From an uncultured Myxococcales bacterium (GTDB lineage: Bacteria; Myxococcota_A; UBA9042): a DNA stretch of 64,000 nucleotides. The position numbers and the translations under genes are program-made. Shown in pieces: positions 26,759-34,938 of this stretch. The notes beneath the pieces are model-generated. The model had not been told where the DNA came from. It did not search any database and saw only the letters and a program-made list of their open reading frames with translations. Location: assembly GCA_903842345.1 (NCBI GenBank), contig CAIMLR010000042.1:156857-220856 (forward strand), written 5' to 3'. Position 1 is the stretch's first letter. Each line of letters starts with the position of its first letter.

Positions 26759-27337
26759 ATGCAGCGCTGGCTCCCCCTCATTGCCGTCTTCTTCGTCGCC
26801 CAACCGGCGTTCGCGCGGGACTACGACCGCAATGACGTCGCCGAGCGCGAAATCGCCGTCGGCTTTGGCCTGTCGCCCATGGACATCGACACGCGCGCGC
26901 CGATCTACTGCACCGACGCACCGAGCAAGACCTGCGAAGCCAACGTGCAGCGGGCCAACGTCCTGGCGATTCGCGGCACTGCCCGGCGGCACATTCGGCA
27001 TTTTTACATGGCGCTGGAAGCGGAGCTGGGTGCGACCTTGCCAGCGGGCGATTTTCCGGCGCATCCGTGGCTGGCGGGCGGCGGCGCGGTCGGCCTGGAG
27101 TCAGCCAACAACGCCTGGGATGCGTGGCGCGGCTATGCTGAAATCGGCGTGCTCGCGATTTGGGCCAATACGCGTCTGGCCGAAGCCCTTGCCTTCACGG
27201 GCGAGGCCGGCATCCGTTTCCAGACGAGCACCGCGGATCGCCCGCACACCCTGCTGAACCTCGGATTGCGCGGCATGTACAACTTCAGCTACGTCGGCGT
27301 CATGGGCTTTGCTGGCGTCGGCTGGACGTTCGACTGA
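26759..27337 (+). CDS. Exported barrel-like protein of unknown function
   Basis: 192 residues. The signal peptide (MQRWLPLIAVFFVAQPAFA) is followed by RDYDRNDV. Amphipathic strands with a final FAGVGWTF suggest a small beta-barrel or outer-membrane domain ending in an aromatic residue. Two Cys near residues 55-63 may form a disulfide. No family recognised. It is the first gene of a plus-strand envelope cluster that continues to 31863. Confidence 0.68.
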   Translation: MQRWLPLIAVFFVAQPAFARDYDRNDVAEREIAVGFGLSPMDIDTRAPIYCTDAPSKTCEANVQRANVLAIRGTARRHIRHFYMALEAELGATLPAGDFPAHPWLAGGGAVGLESANNAWDAWRGYAEIGVLAIWANTRLAEALAFTGEAGIRFQTSTADRPHTLLNLGLRGMYNFSYVGVMGFAGVGWTFD

Positions 27338-27343
27338 CCGACG

Positions 27344-27372
27344 GTGACAGCCGCGCGTTCACGCTGTACATT
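27344..27372 (+). promoter_or_regulatory. Promoter next to the start codon at 27380 (leaderless candidate)
   Basis: GTGACA (27344-27349, 5/6) and TACATT (27367-27372, 4/6) are 17 bases apart. The ATG at 27380 begins 7 bases after the -10, where transcription should start, and no Shine-Dalgarno sequence precedes it. Confidence 0.45.
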
Positions 27373-27379
27373 GCCGACC

Positions 27380-27772
27380 ATGCGTCGGCGCGGCTTCCTG
27401 CAGTGCATTACCGTCTCTACGATCGCCGCGGTGCTCCCGTGGCGGGCGCTATCGGGCTGGGCAATCGACGGTGAAGCGGCCGCGCCCGGTGCGCGCCTGC
27501 TCGTGCGTCTGGCCGCGCACGTGCCCTTGGGGGCCTCGCTCGCGATCGAATTGCAGCACAAGCGCCAGGATGGCAGCCAGATCGCGTCCCGCCATGCGGA
27601 ACAGCCCGTGTCCGCCGGTCAGAAGCTGGAGCTGGTGACGCCCTACCCGTACAGCGATCTGGTCGCCGGCACGTACGAAGTGGCGCTCACGTTGCGCGAC
27701 GAGCGGGGCCACCTGCTGGATCGCCACGTTGCCGGCAGCTACGCGATCCGCCGCTTCCGGTTCAGCGCATGA
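27380..27772 (+). CDS. Small exported protein with twin-Arg-like signal
   Basis: 130 residues from the ATG at 27380. The N-terminus MRRRGFLQCITVSTIAAVLP resembles a twin-arginine signal (RRxFL), with a hydrophobic core ending near GWA. The mature part is a single beta-sandwich-like domain (strands such as LVRLAAHVPLGASLAIEL, KLELVTPYPY, TYEVALTLRD) reminiscent of a small binding domain. It overlaps the next gene by ATGA, so the two are translated together. Confidence 0.68.
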   Translation: MRRRGFLQCITVSTIAAVLPWRALSGWAIDGEAAAPGARLLVRLAAHVPLGASLAIELQHKRQDGSQIASRHAEQPVSAGQKLELVTPYPYSDLVAGTYEVALTLRDERGHLLDRHVAGSYAIRRFRFSA

Positions 27773-29499
27773 AACACGCCGCCCTCCGCGCGCCGCTGGC
27801 CCTCCTGCTGCTGATCATCGCGCCGTTGCCGCTGCTGACGGCGGCGGAGTCTGCACCGCTGGCCGACGCCGCGGCCGTCCCGCCGGTGGAGCTGCCGCAA
27901 GCGCGGATTGACGCGATCGATGCCAGCCAATGGCCCAAGCTGCGCGTGCTGGCCACCGTGCTGGACGCGACGGGCCGGCCCATTCCGCCCAAGGCGCTCA
28001 AGAAGCTGGCGGTCGTCGACGCGAAGAAGCCGTCCGCCGCGCCGCTGGTGCTGTTTCGTCAGGGCAAGCCAGACGAAGCGCAGAAGGACGCCAAGCTGCA
28101 GACGCGCGACAAAGCGGGTGTGCCGCTGGCGGCGATGGTCGTTGTCTCGGGCTATCAGCACGAATCGCTGCGGAACGGCACGTTGGGGCCGCGGCTGCGC
28201 GACGCGCTCAGCGCCGGATGGAAGCAGTTCGCGGCGGGCGACCGCGTCAACGCGCTGTGGTACGGCGATCGGCTGTACCGTGCCCATGCGCTCAAAGGCC
28301 ACACGGGGGCACTGGACGACGTGGAGAGCCGCCAGGAGCTCTGCCAAACTGCGTTGGCGGAGGCGCGCGCCGGCGTGGAATTGTCCCTGAGCGCGGGCGA
28401 CGTCAACAACAAGGACAATCCGCTGCCGCCGCCCGGCACCTGGCTCTGCGGTCTGCAGGACGACGCCAAGCGCGTCGGCGCGCAGGTCAAGGCCGCGACG
28501 TTCAAGGGCCATTTTCCACGGCTCTTCGCCCTGGGCGCACCGTTCTACGACGTCAAACGCTACTGCGCGCCGCCGCCGGAAGAGCTGGAGGGATTTGGCC
28601 TGTTTGAGGCCGGGAACGCCAACCGCCAGCAGGAGGCCCGCGATCGCGACACCAGCGCGGGCAAGCCCCTGGCCTTTGCGACGTCCGCTTTTGACGAGGC
28701 GATCGCCACGCTGCTTGTGGACACGCGGCCCGGCGAAGAGCCGGTCATCGTGCTGGTGAGCGATGGCCGCGACGGGTATTTCCGCGAGCTGGAACTGTGC
28801 GAGGCGCACCCGCCCAAGACATGCCAGGGCATCGCGGACAAGCAGCAGCTCAAGACCTGCATCGGCGCCTTCCTCGACCAGCGCGTCGCGGCGTCGCAGG
28901 CGGAGTTCAAGGCCCGCGCCACGCACTGGCTGGGCGTCCTGCGCGCCGCGGGGATCCGCGTCTTCGCGGTGGGTCTGGGCGCGATCGGTCGGGATTTTGA
29001 GTTGGACCGGCTGCGTCTCCTGGCGGAGCGCTCGGGCGGCACGTGGCGGCTCGCGGCAACCGAGGACACGATTGGCCAGGAAGTCCTGGCGACGATGGCC
29101 GAACTGTCGGGCCAGCTCGTGCTCGATTTCCAGCAGCCCCAGGAGGATGGCGCCGATCGTCCCGCCGCGCTGAGCCTTGCGCTCGACGTGGAAGTGGACC
29201 CGGCGCAGGCGCGCGTGAAGGTGCGCATGGCGGACGGGCGCATCGGCGACGCGCGGACGAAGCTGCGCTCAGCGGCGCGGCAAGTGGCGATCGCACCCGC
29301 GCCGACCCGCAGCGCGCTGATGGAGCGGGCGGTGCGCGGCAAGATCGCGCAGTTGCAGGACGCGCTCGGCTACCGGACGTATTTGGCGCTTTGTTGGGTG
29401 CTCGCGATCGTCGGCAGCATCATGGCGCTGGGCCTCGTCGCGCTGATTGGCCTGAAACTGCTGCGGCGGCTGCGCAAGCCCGCGGCGAAGGGGCCCTGA
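27769..29499 (+). CDS. vWA-like membrane-anchored exported protein
   Basis: 576 residues. Signal peptide (1-26). The central region has the strand and helix order of a von Willebrand A domain: an AAMVVVSGYQHES strand, a long helix with AGDRVNALWYGD, then EPVIVLVSDGRDG and AGIRVFAVGLGAIG. The metal-binding DxSxS motif is replaced by SGYQHES, so the metal site is probably lost. The C-terminus has one membrane helix (about 540-562) followed by a short Arg/Lys-rich tail, so the domain faces the periplasm. It overlaps the upstream small exported protein by 4 bp and precedes the amidase by 3 bp. Confidence 0.75.
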   Translation: MKHAALRAPLALLLLIIAPLPLLTAAESAPLADAAAVPPVELPQARIDAIDASQWPKLRVLATVLDATGRPIPPKALKKLAVVDAKKPSAAPLVLFRQGKPDEAQKDAKLQTRDKAGVPLAAMVVVSGYQHESLRNGTLGPRLRDALSAGWKQFAAGDRVNALWYGDRLYRAHALKGHTGALDDVESRQELCQTALAEARAGVELSLSAGDVNNKDNPLPPPGTWLCGLQDDAKRVGAQVKAATFKGHFPRLFALGAPFYDVKRYCAPPPEELEGFGLFEAGNANRQQEARDRDTSAGKPLAFATSAFDEAIATLLVDTRPGEEPVIVLVSDGRDGYFRELELCEAHPPKTCQGIADKQQLKTCIGAFLDQRVAASQAEFKARATHWLGVLRAAGIRVFAVGLGAIGRDFELDRLRLLAERSGGTWRLAATEDTIGQEVLATMAELSGQLVLDFQQPQEDGADRPAALSLALDVEVDPAQARVKVRMADGRIGDARTKLRSAARQVAIAPAPTRSALMERAVRGKIAQLQDALGYRTYLALCWVLAIVGSIMALGLVALIGLKLLRRLRKPAAKGP

Positions 29500-29502
29500 G
29501 CC

Positions 29503-31863
29503 GTGGCGCAGATGCTCGATCCCAAGCTGGAAACGCCGCCCGGCGCGCTGACCACGCCGTTGGCCAGCGATTGCCGCAATCCCAAGGCGCACGGCACGAT
29601 CGTGGTGGCTGGCCAGCGGATTGAGCTGGAAGGCCAGTGCGTCGTCACGTTCCTGGACGATCCGGAATGGGATTTTTCCCGACTGGGCGAGCCGCCGACG
29701 CGGCCCGGCAAGTACGTCGAGACGCGTCACGTGGAAGGCGAAACGCGGCGTGAGGTCCAGACGCTGCCGGACGCGCAGGAAGTCGTGGACATGGTGGTGC
29801 TGCACAGCGACATCACCAGCGACTCGCGATCGTGCTTCCAGATCCTCAAGATGCGCGGCTTTTCCACGCATTTCATGATCGACTGGGACGGCACAATCTA
29901 CCAGGGCACGGACGTCGCGCGCATGGCGATTCACGCCGCGAGTCCGGATTTCCGCAAGAACGTCAATAACTTCTCCATTGGCATCGACGTCAATTGCCTC
30001 CAAGTCAACCACGCCGGAGGCAAGCCGCCCGCGGCCGGTTCGCAGGGCGAGCGGCGGATGTCCGAGACGATCGAGATCAACACCGTGCCATGGCAGAGCT
30101 GGGGCTACACGGATGCCCAGTACCGCGCGCTGATTGCGCTGCTGAAGAAGCTCGCGTCCCTGCTGCCCAAGCTCAAGCTGATGGCCCCGCTGGCGGAGGA
30201 CAACGCGCCGATCTGGTCGGTCGTGGAGAAGTACAACCCGGACATTGGGCTGTACGGCCACCTGCACCTGACGGCGGAGAAGTTTGATCCGGGGCCGGGC
30301 TTTGATTGGCACCGGCTGATCTACGGCCTGACGGAGGAGACCAACCACTTTCCGATCGCGCTGACCGATCCCAAGAGCAAGAAAGAAGTGGAGCTGGCAG
30401 GTCTGCAGGGCGACGCCGAGGTCGAGGCGGCCGCGCGCGTGTATTTCCAGCACACGGAGCTGGCGGGCAAGGGCGGCTACTACCCGATTGGGCTGAGCGG
30501 CCAATGGCATGGCGGCGTGCACCTGTTTGCGGCGCGCGGGACGGAAGTGCGGGCGATGACCGATGGCGTTGTGGTGGCGGCGCGGAACGCCGAGCCAGGT
30601 CCGCTGGGAAGCGCCAACTTTGTGCTGCTGCGCCATGAAGTGCTGTTCGGCGATCCCAAGGACGAACGGCGCTTCATCTTCTACTCGCTGTACATGCACC
30701 TCCTGCATTTCGACCCGGAGCGGGACGCTTCTGACGCCGAGAAAAAGGGCCAGAAGCGCGCGGATGAGGCAACGGCGCCCGAGTGGCTGACGCTGGCCAA
30801 GCAAGTCGTGACCGGCAAGGAAGGCGACGGCGACGCGGCGGTGGCCAAGCCGAAGAAGCCGCAAAAAGCCGGCGAAAGCGACGAGGACGAGGACGACACG
30901 CCAAAGAAGGAGCAGCCGCTGCTGCCGGCGATCGGCGAAGGAATCGACGCGCTGCGGCGCGGTGAAGTGGCGCTGCTGCCGGTGGATGGCCCGACCGCGC
31001 GGCGCGTGGCGGCGGGCACGGTGATCGGCCGCGTGGGGGAGACGGGTGACGAGGACGATCTGGAGCCGGTGCTGCACCTGGAGATTTTTGCCAACAGCCA
31101 GTGGCGCAACATTGTCGATCTCCTGGGCGTGCACGGCCGGTTTTGGTACGACGTGGAGGCGGACAACGACGACAACCTGATTGTCGATTCCGAGAGCCTC
31201 CTGCGGCAGGTGCTGCCCACGGTGGACCGCAAGCCCACCAAGCCGGACCCGACGTTCCTGCGCGCGGGGCGGCGCGTGCGGCCGGACGACATCGAGACGT
31301 TCTACCGCGAGCCCGACGATCCGGAGCTGCGCGACCGGCTGCGGCTGGCGATTACGCGGCACGTGTCCGAATGGTCCGACCAGGTCGATTGGCTGAAGCT
31401 GCTGGCGAGCGCGCAGAACTGGGACGACAAGGCCAAGCAGCTGCGCGATCTGCTGGAGGCCGACGGCGCGATGCGCAATGCGCTGTTCTCGCGGCAGATC
31501 GCCCGGCAACTGCCGTTTGTCTGGCTGACGCAGGACGTTGCCAAGCACATCGGCGTGCTGGGCGAGCCGTGGGATGGTGTGCTGGACCACTTTCACCCGA
31601 TTCACTTTCTGATTTGGCTGACTTTCCACAGCAACACGCGCGCCCGCGAGCTGGCCAAGGGCAAGTCCAAGAAGGAGATCGCCCGGGATCGCGCGCAGGC
31701 GGCGAAGAAGACGGAAGCGGCGCGGCTGGCGGGCGAATGGGAAGATGATCGCGGCGGCGACGAAGGGCCGACCGCGCTGGATGAGGTGGGCAATCCCGCG
31801 CAGATTCTGGAAGAGCTGTGGGAAGCGCCGACGCAGCCGGGCGAATGGAAGCGCGGCGACTGA
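29503..31863 (+). CDS. N-acetylmuramoyl-L-alanine amidase fused to a degenerate LytM-like domain
   Basis: 786 residues from a GTG; an ATG at 29512 is possible. No signal peptide. The Amidase_2 domain spans about 90-275: VVLHSD (His101), HFMIDWDGTIYQ, a GHLHL His pair around 253-255 and DPGPGF (Asp262) match the zinc ligands. A second domain (about 325-540) follows the M23/LytM pattern WHGGVHLFAARGTEV...DGVVVAA...YMHL, interrupted by a Lys/Glu-rich insert (about 410-480), and resumes at VLHLEIF. The family Asp in HxxxD is His340, and the first His of the final HxH is absent. The C-terminal 200 residues are helical and include HFHPIHFL, a stretch that recalls C-termini of secreted cell-wall effectors. 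It cleaves peptide stems from peptidoglycan; how it leaves the cytoplasm is unclear. Confidence 0.82.
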   Translation: MAQMLDPKLETPPGALTTPLASDCRNPKAHGTIVVAGQRIELEGQCVVTFLDDPEWDFSRLGEPPTRPGKYVETRHVEGETRREVQTLPDAQEVVDMVVLHSDITSDSRSCFQILKMRGFSTHFMIDWDGTIYQGTDVARMAIHAASPDFRKNVNNFSIGIDVNCLQVNHAGGKPPAAGSQGERRMSETIEINTVPWQSWGYTDAQYRALIALLKKLASLLPKLKLMAPLAEDNAPIWSVVEKYNPDIGLYGHLHLTAEKFDPGPGFDWHRLIYGLTEETNHFPIALTDPKSKKEVELAGLQGDAEVEAAARVYFQHTELAGKGGYYPIGLSGQWHGGVHLFAARGTEVRAMTDGVVVAARNAEPGPLGSANFVLLRHEVLFGDPKDERRFIFYSLYMHLLHFDPERDASDAEKKGQKRADEATAPEWLTLAKQVVTGKEGDGDAAVAKPKKPQKAGESDEDEDDTPKKEQPLLPAIGEGIDALRRGEVALLPVDGPTARRVAAGTVIGRVGETGDEDDLEPVLHLEIFANSQWRNIVDLLGVHGRFWYDVEADNDDNLIVDSESLLRQVLPTVDRKPTKPDPTFLRAGRRVRPDDIETFYREPDDPELRDRLRLAITRHVSEWSDQVDWLKLLASAQNWDDKAKQLRDLLEADGAMRNALFSRQIARQLPFVWLTQDVAKHIGVLGEPWDGVLDHFHPIHFLIWLTFHSNTRARELAKGKSKKEIARDRAQAAKKTEAARLAGEWEDDRGGDEGPTALDEVGNPAQILEELWEAPTQPGEWKRGD

Positions 31864-31870
31864 GGTCAGC

Positions 31871-32755
31871 TCAGTTGTCTTCCGCGGCCGGCAGGACGAA
31901 GCCGACGCCCAGCGCGATGATGGTCTCCGACGGGCGCGCGACGTTCATGGCGGCGCTCAGGTCAAGCGAGAACGTCGGGACGCGCCACGAGACGCCCAGC
32001 GAGACGAAATGCCGCGTGGGGTCGAGCGGCACGGTCTTGTCGTACGCGTAGCCGCCGCGGACCTGGAAGCCCTCGTCGCCGGGTTGGACGCCGACGCCAA
32101 AGCGATACGCCTGGCCGGAATTGCTGTCGAGTCCCCACGCCGCATCGCCATCGACGAGCACGTGCTCGTTGATCCAGCCGACGCCGGCGGCGGCGCGTCG
32201 CGGCGTCTCGACCTCGTCCACCCGCACGGCGTTGCGCAGCACGAGGCCAGCGCGAAAACCCGAGAGCGCGGCGCCAACGCCGATGTCCGTGCCGAAGCCT
32301 TCCAAGTGCTGGCCGGTCTTCATCACGTCGCCTGTCATGTACCGCCCGGAAGCGCCGACCATCACGCGGCCCGCATCGGATTCCGCGGCGGCGGCGAGGC
32401 CAAAACGCAAGTCGTGGAGGCCGCGCTGCGGTGCGTCGATGCCCCAATTGACGTCGTAGCTGTAGCCAAGGCCGGCGGTCAGGCCCCAGCTCGATGTGCC
32501 GTCAACGCCGCCGACGCTGAGCGAGGAGGCGCCGGCCTCCGGATTGCGGGTCCCGCCGAAGTCGACGGTCTGGCGCTTGACCATCGCCATGTTGGCCGGG
32601 TTGGCGTAGAGCGCGACGGTGCCGACGCCCGTGGCCACGACCGCATCGCCCTGACCGAGGGAAAAAGCGCCCGCACCCGGCGGCCGATAGGGGCCAAAAC
32701 CGCAACACAGGAGCCAAATTGCCAGAAGCGCAAGGTGCGCGAAGTACTGGGTCAC
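31871..32755 (-). CDS. Outer-membrane beta-barrel protein, PorV/FadL-like
   Basis: 294 residues from a GTG that overlaps the stop of the MlaC gene (GTGA). A short signal peptide is followed by GQGDAVVATGVGTVALYANPANMA, here quoted in part as VALYANPANMA, which is the start pattern of PorV/OMPP1-type barrels. Alternating strands continue to a terminal LGVGFVLP. These barrels carry lipids or hydrophobic compounds, or serve in secretion. Together with MlaC and TolC it suggests lipid movement across the envelope. Confidence 0.78.
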   Translation of the reverse strand: MTQYFAHLALLAIWLLCCGFGPYRPPGAGAFSLGQGDAVVATGVGTVALYANPANMAMVKRQTVDFGGTRNPEAGASSLSVGGVDGTSSWGLTAGLGYSYDVNWGIDAPQRGLHDLRFGLAAAAESDAGRVMVGASGRYMTGDVMKTGQHLEGFGTDIGVGAALSGFRAGLVLRNAVRVDEVETPRRAAAGVGWINEHVLVDGDAAWGLDSNSGQAYRFGVGVQPGDEGFQVRGGYAYDKTVPLDPTRHFVSLGVSWRVPTFSLDLSAAMNVARPSETIIALGVGFVLPAAEDN

Positions 32756-33447
32756 ACCTTCTTCTCAGCGGCTTTCTTCATGCGCGTCATCAGCCCCGGC
32801 CAGCCTTCCTTGTCCAGGATGTTCTTGAACGACCGGCGGTACGTCTGCACTTGGCTCGCCTCGTCGACGACGATGTCATAGACCACCCACTTCCCCTGCG
32901 ACGGCCGCAGCGCGTACTGCACTTCCGCGCTCGTCTTGCCGACCGTGATCGTGCTGGTGACCTGCACGCGGTCGTCCGGCAGCTGCTTGGGCGCCGCGCC
33001 GTACTGGATGTCGATCGCCTGGCCCGGCTTGAACCGCTTCACGTACGTGTTCTGCACCATGCGCGTCAGGTAGCCGAGGAACTCCGCTTTCTGCGCCGCA
33101 TCGATCTCCGTCCACTTCTGCCCCAGCGCCAGCCGCGCCATCTCGGGATAGTCGACGATCGTCTTGAGCTCCTCGCCGATCTTCGCGTGCAGCGCGTCCA
33201 GCGTTGGTGAATCCTTGCTCAGCGCGTTCATGCGCCCGTACAGGCTCTCCACAAACTTCTGCGGCGCCTGCGTCGGCTTGACTTCCGGCTGGGCGTGACC
33301 GCGGTCCGGCGGCACGGCCTTCAGTTCTTCGCGCGATGGCACCGTCGCCGGCTCGGGCGCCTTTGGCTTCTTGGCCTTCGCGAACGCCGGCGGGGCGAGG
33401 AGGAAAACCGCCAGGAACATCGCTTGCACTGTCTTGCCGTTCATCAT
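32752..33447 (-). CDS. mlaC: MlaC/Ttg2D-family phospholipid-binding protein
   Basis: 231 residues from the ATG at 33447 (GGAAG six bases upstream; ATG at 33444 is equally possible). After a signal peptide and a Lys/Pro tether come KFVESLYGRMNALSKDS, VDYPEMARLALGQKW, FLGYLTRMVQNTYVKRF and the Tyr-rich C-terminal part with WVVYDIVVDEASQVQTYR. These define the MlaC family, periplasmic carriers of phospholipid between inner and outer membranes. The ABC parts (MlaE, F, D) are absent here. Instead it lies between TolC and an outer-membrane barrel. Confidence 0.92.
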   Translation of the reverse strand: MMNGKTVQAMFLAVFLLAPPAFAKAKKPKAPEPATVPSREELKAVPPDRGHAQPEVKPTQAPQKFVESLYGRMNALSKDSPTLDALHAKIGEELKTIVDYPEMARLALGQKWTEIDAAQKAEFLGYLTRMVQNTYVKRFKPGQAIDIQYGAAPKQLPDDRVQVTSTITVGKTSAEVQYALRPSQGKWVVYDIVVDEASQVQTYRRSFKNILDKEGWPGLMTRMKKAAEKKV

Positions 33448-33504
33448 GTTCATCTTCCGGCGCTCCGGCGCCACTGGGCTACAACGCCTGAGCGTCGCGA
33501 TCAT

Positions 33505-34935
33505 TCACTTGGCCGGCTCGCAGAGGATCGGCGGCTCCCTCACCTGCGTCACATCCATGCCCACAGCCCGCGACAGCGCCGCCACCGCGACGTTGTAATT
33601 GTACACCGCGTCGAGCCACGTCAGCCGCCGCCGGTAGTACGCCTCGATCGCCCGCAGGACCTCATTGTAGTCGCTCTCAAAGCCGTCGTCGTAGGTCTGC
33701 ATTGTCGCGTTCAGCCAGCCTTGCGCTGACGTCTTGGCTTTTTCGTGCACGTCGACCATCGCGCGCCAATCGATCATCTCCCGGTACAGTTGCCGGACGT
33801 CCATCCGCGTCTTCTCGCGTTCACCCTGCTCGGCCAATTGCGCCTGATCGGCCTGCACCTTGGCTTGGTCGATCTGCGCGAGGAGTCGGCCGATATCGAG
33901 GCTCCAGCGCAGGGCGATGCCGCCGCCAAAATCCACGCCGCTGCCGGGAATGGCGCCGAGCGACCCGGTCGTCACCGCGCCGTTTTGCGAGGGCGCGTAG
34001 GTGCCCGCGACCTTGGCGATGAGGCCGATGTCCGGCAACGTGTTGTTCCTCGCCAGCGAAACCTGCTCCACGCGCGCCGCGACGCCATGGCGATACGCCA
34101 GCAATTTTGGCGCATTGGCCAGCGCGAGCGCCTCGTATGCCGCGACCGGCAGCGTGGCGAATTCCAGCGGCTTGAACCCGACGATGTCCGCCACCACATC
34201 GACTTCAGTCGTCTCCGCCATCGCCATGCGCAGGCCATCCAGGGCCTGTTGCTTGCTGCGCTCGGCTTGCCGGATCTTGTCTTCAAAGTCCGCGTAATAA
34301 ATGTTGATTTTCATCAAGTCATTCTGATTGAACTTGTCGTCAGCGGTGTCCCGCATCCGCTCCTGGCGATCCTTCTCCTCCAGAAAGCGCTTCTTGCCGT
34401 CGCGGATCATGTCATCCATCTGCGCCACGACGACGAGCCCCCACCACGCGCGGGCGATCTGGTACCGCATCTCATCGGCGGCGATCCGGTTGGTGGCCTG
34501 ACCGATCTCCACACCTTGCGCCGCCAGCCGCTTGAGCGCGGCAATCTTGCCAAAGGTCCAAATCGGCTGCACGAGGGATGCCTGGCCAAGGAGCAGCGGC
34601 TTCCACGTGCCACCCAGGTCGTAATCGGTAAAGTACGCGCCGGTCGTGCCGGGCGTCAGGCTGGGAATCGCCGCACCAAAGCCGGTCATCTCCAGCTTGG
34701 GATACTGCGTCGACTTGGCCTCGCGCTGCATCGCTTCATACAGTTCCAAGCTCTTGCCGGCAGCCGCAATGAGCGGCGAACGGTCCAGCGCGCGCCGGAC
34801 ACACTGCTCATACGTGCAGCGCAGCACTTGCTGGCCGTCCGCAGTCGCGCTGACCTCAGCGGGCAGCAGCGGCGGCACAACCTGCGCCGAAACCGGCGCG
34901 GCAACGAACAACAAGAGCAGCAGCAACATGCGCAT
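33505..34935 (-). CDS. TolC-family outer-membrane efflux protein
   Basis: 476 residues. The signal peptide is MRMLLLLLLFVAAPVSA. The two halves each contain long coiled helices: CVRRALDRSPLIAAAGKSLEL, ALKRLAAQGVEIGQATNRIA, then ALALANAPKLLAYRHGVAARVEQVSLARNN and QIDQAKVQADQAQLAEQGEREKTR (each quoted here only to locate the TolC repeats). The trimer forms a tunnel from periplasm to outside. No RND or MFP partner is in the operon; its neighbours are MlaC and a flavoprotein. The gene begins 3 bp after the flavoprotein stop. Confidence 0.9.
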   Translation of the reverse strand: MRMLLLLLLFVAAPVSAQVVPPLLPAEVSATADGQQVLRCTYEQCVRRALDRSPLIAAAGKSLELYEAMQREAKSTQYPKLEMTGFGAAIPSLTPGTTGAYFTDYDLGGTWKPLLLGQASLVQPIWTFGKIAALKRLAAQGVEIGQATNRIAADEMRYQIARAWWGLVVVAQMDDMIRDGKKRFLEEKDRQERMRDTADDKFNQNDLMKINIYYADFEDKIRQAERSKQQALDGLRMAMAETTEVDVVADIVGFKPLEFATLPVAAYEALALANAPKLLAYRHGVAARVEQVSLARNNTLPDIGLIAKVAGTYAPSQNGAVTTGSLGAIPGSGVDFGGGIALRWSLDIGRLLAQIDQAKVQADQAQLAEQGEREKTRMDVRQLYREMIDWRAMVDVHEKAKTSAQGWLNATMQTYDDGFESDYNEVLRAIEAYYRRRLTWLDAVYNYNVAVAALSRAVGMDVTQVREPPILCEPAK

Positions 34936-34938
34936 GGT

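Noticed and set aside
29269-31629. 786-codon minus-strand open frame
   Set aside because: Antisense to the amidase, whose catalytic motifs are intact; no domain in this frame.
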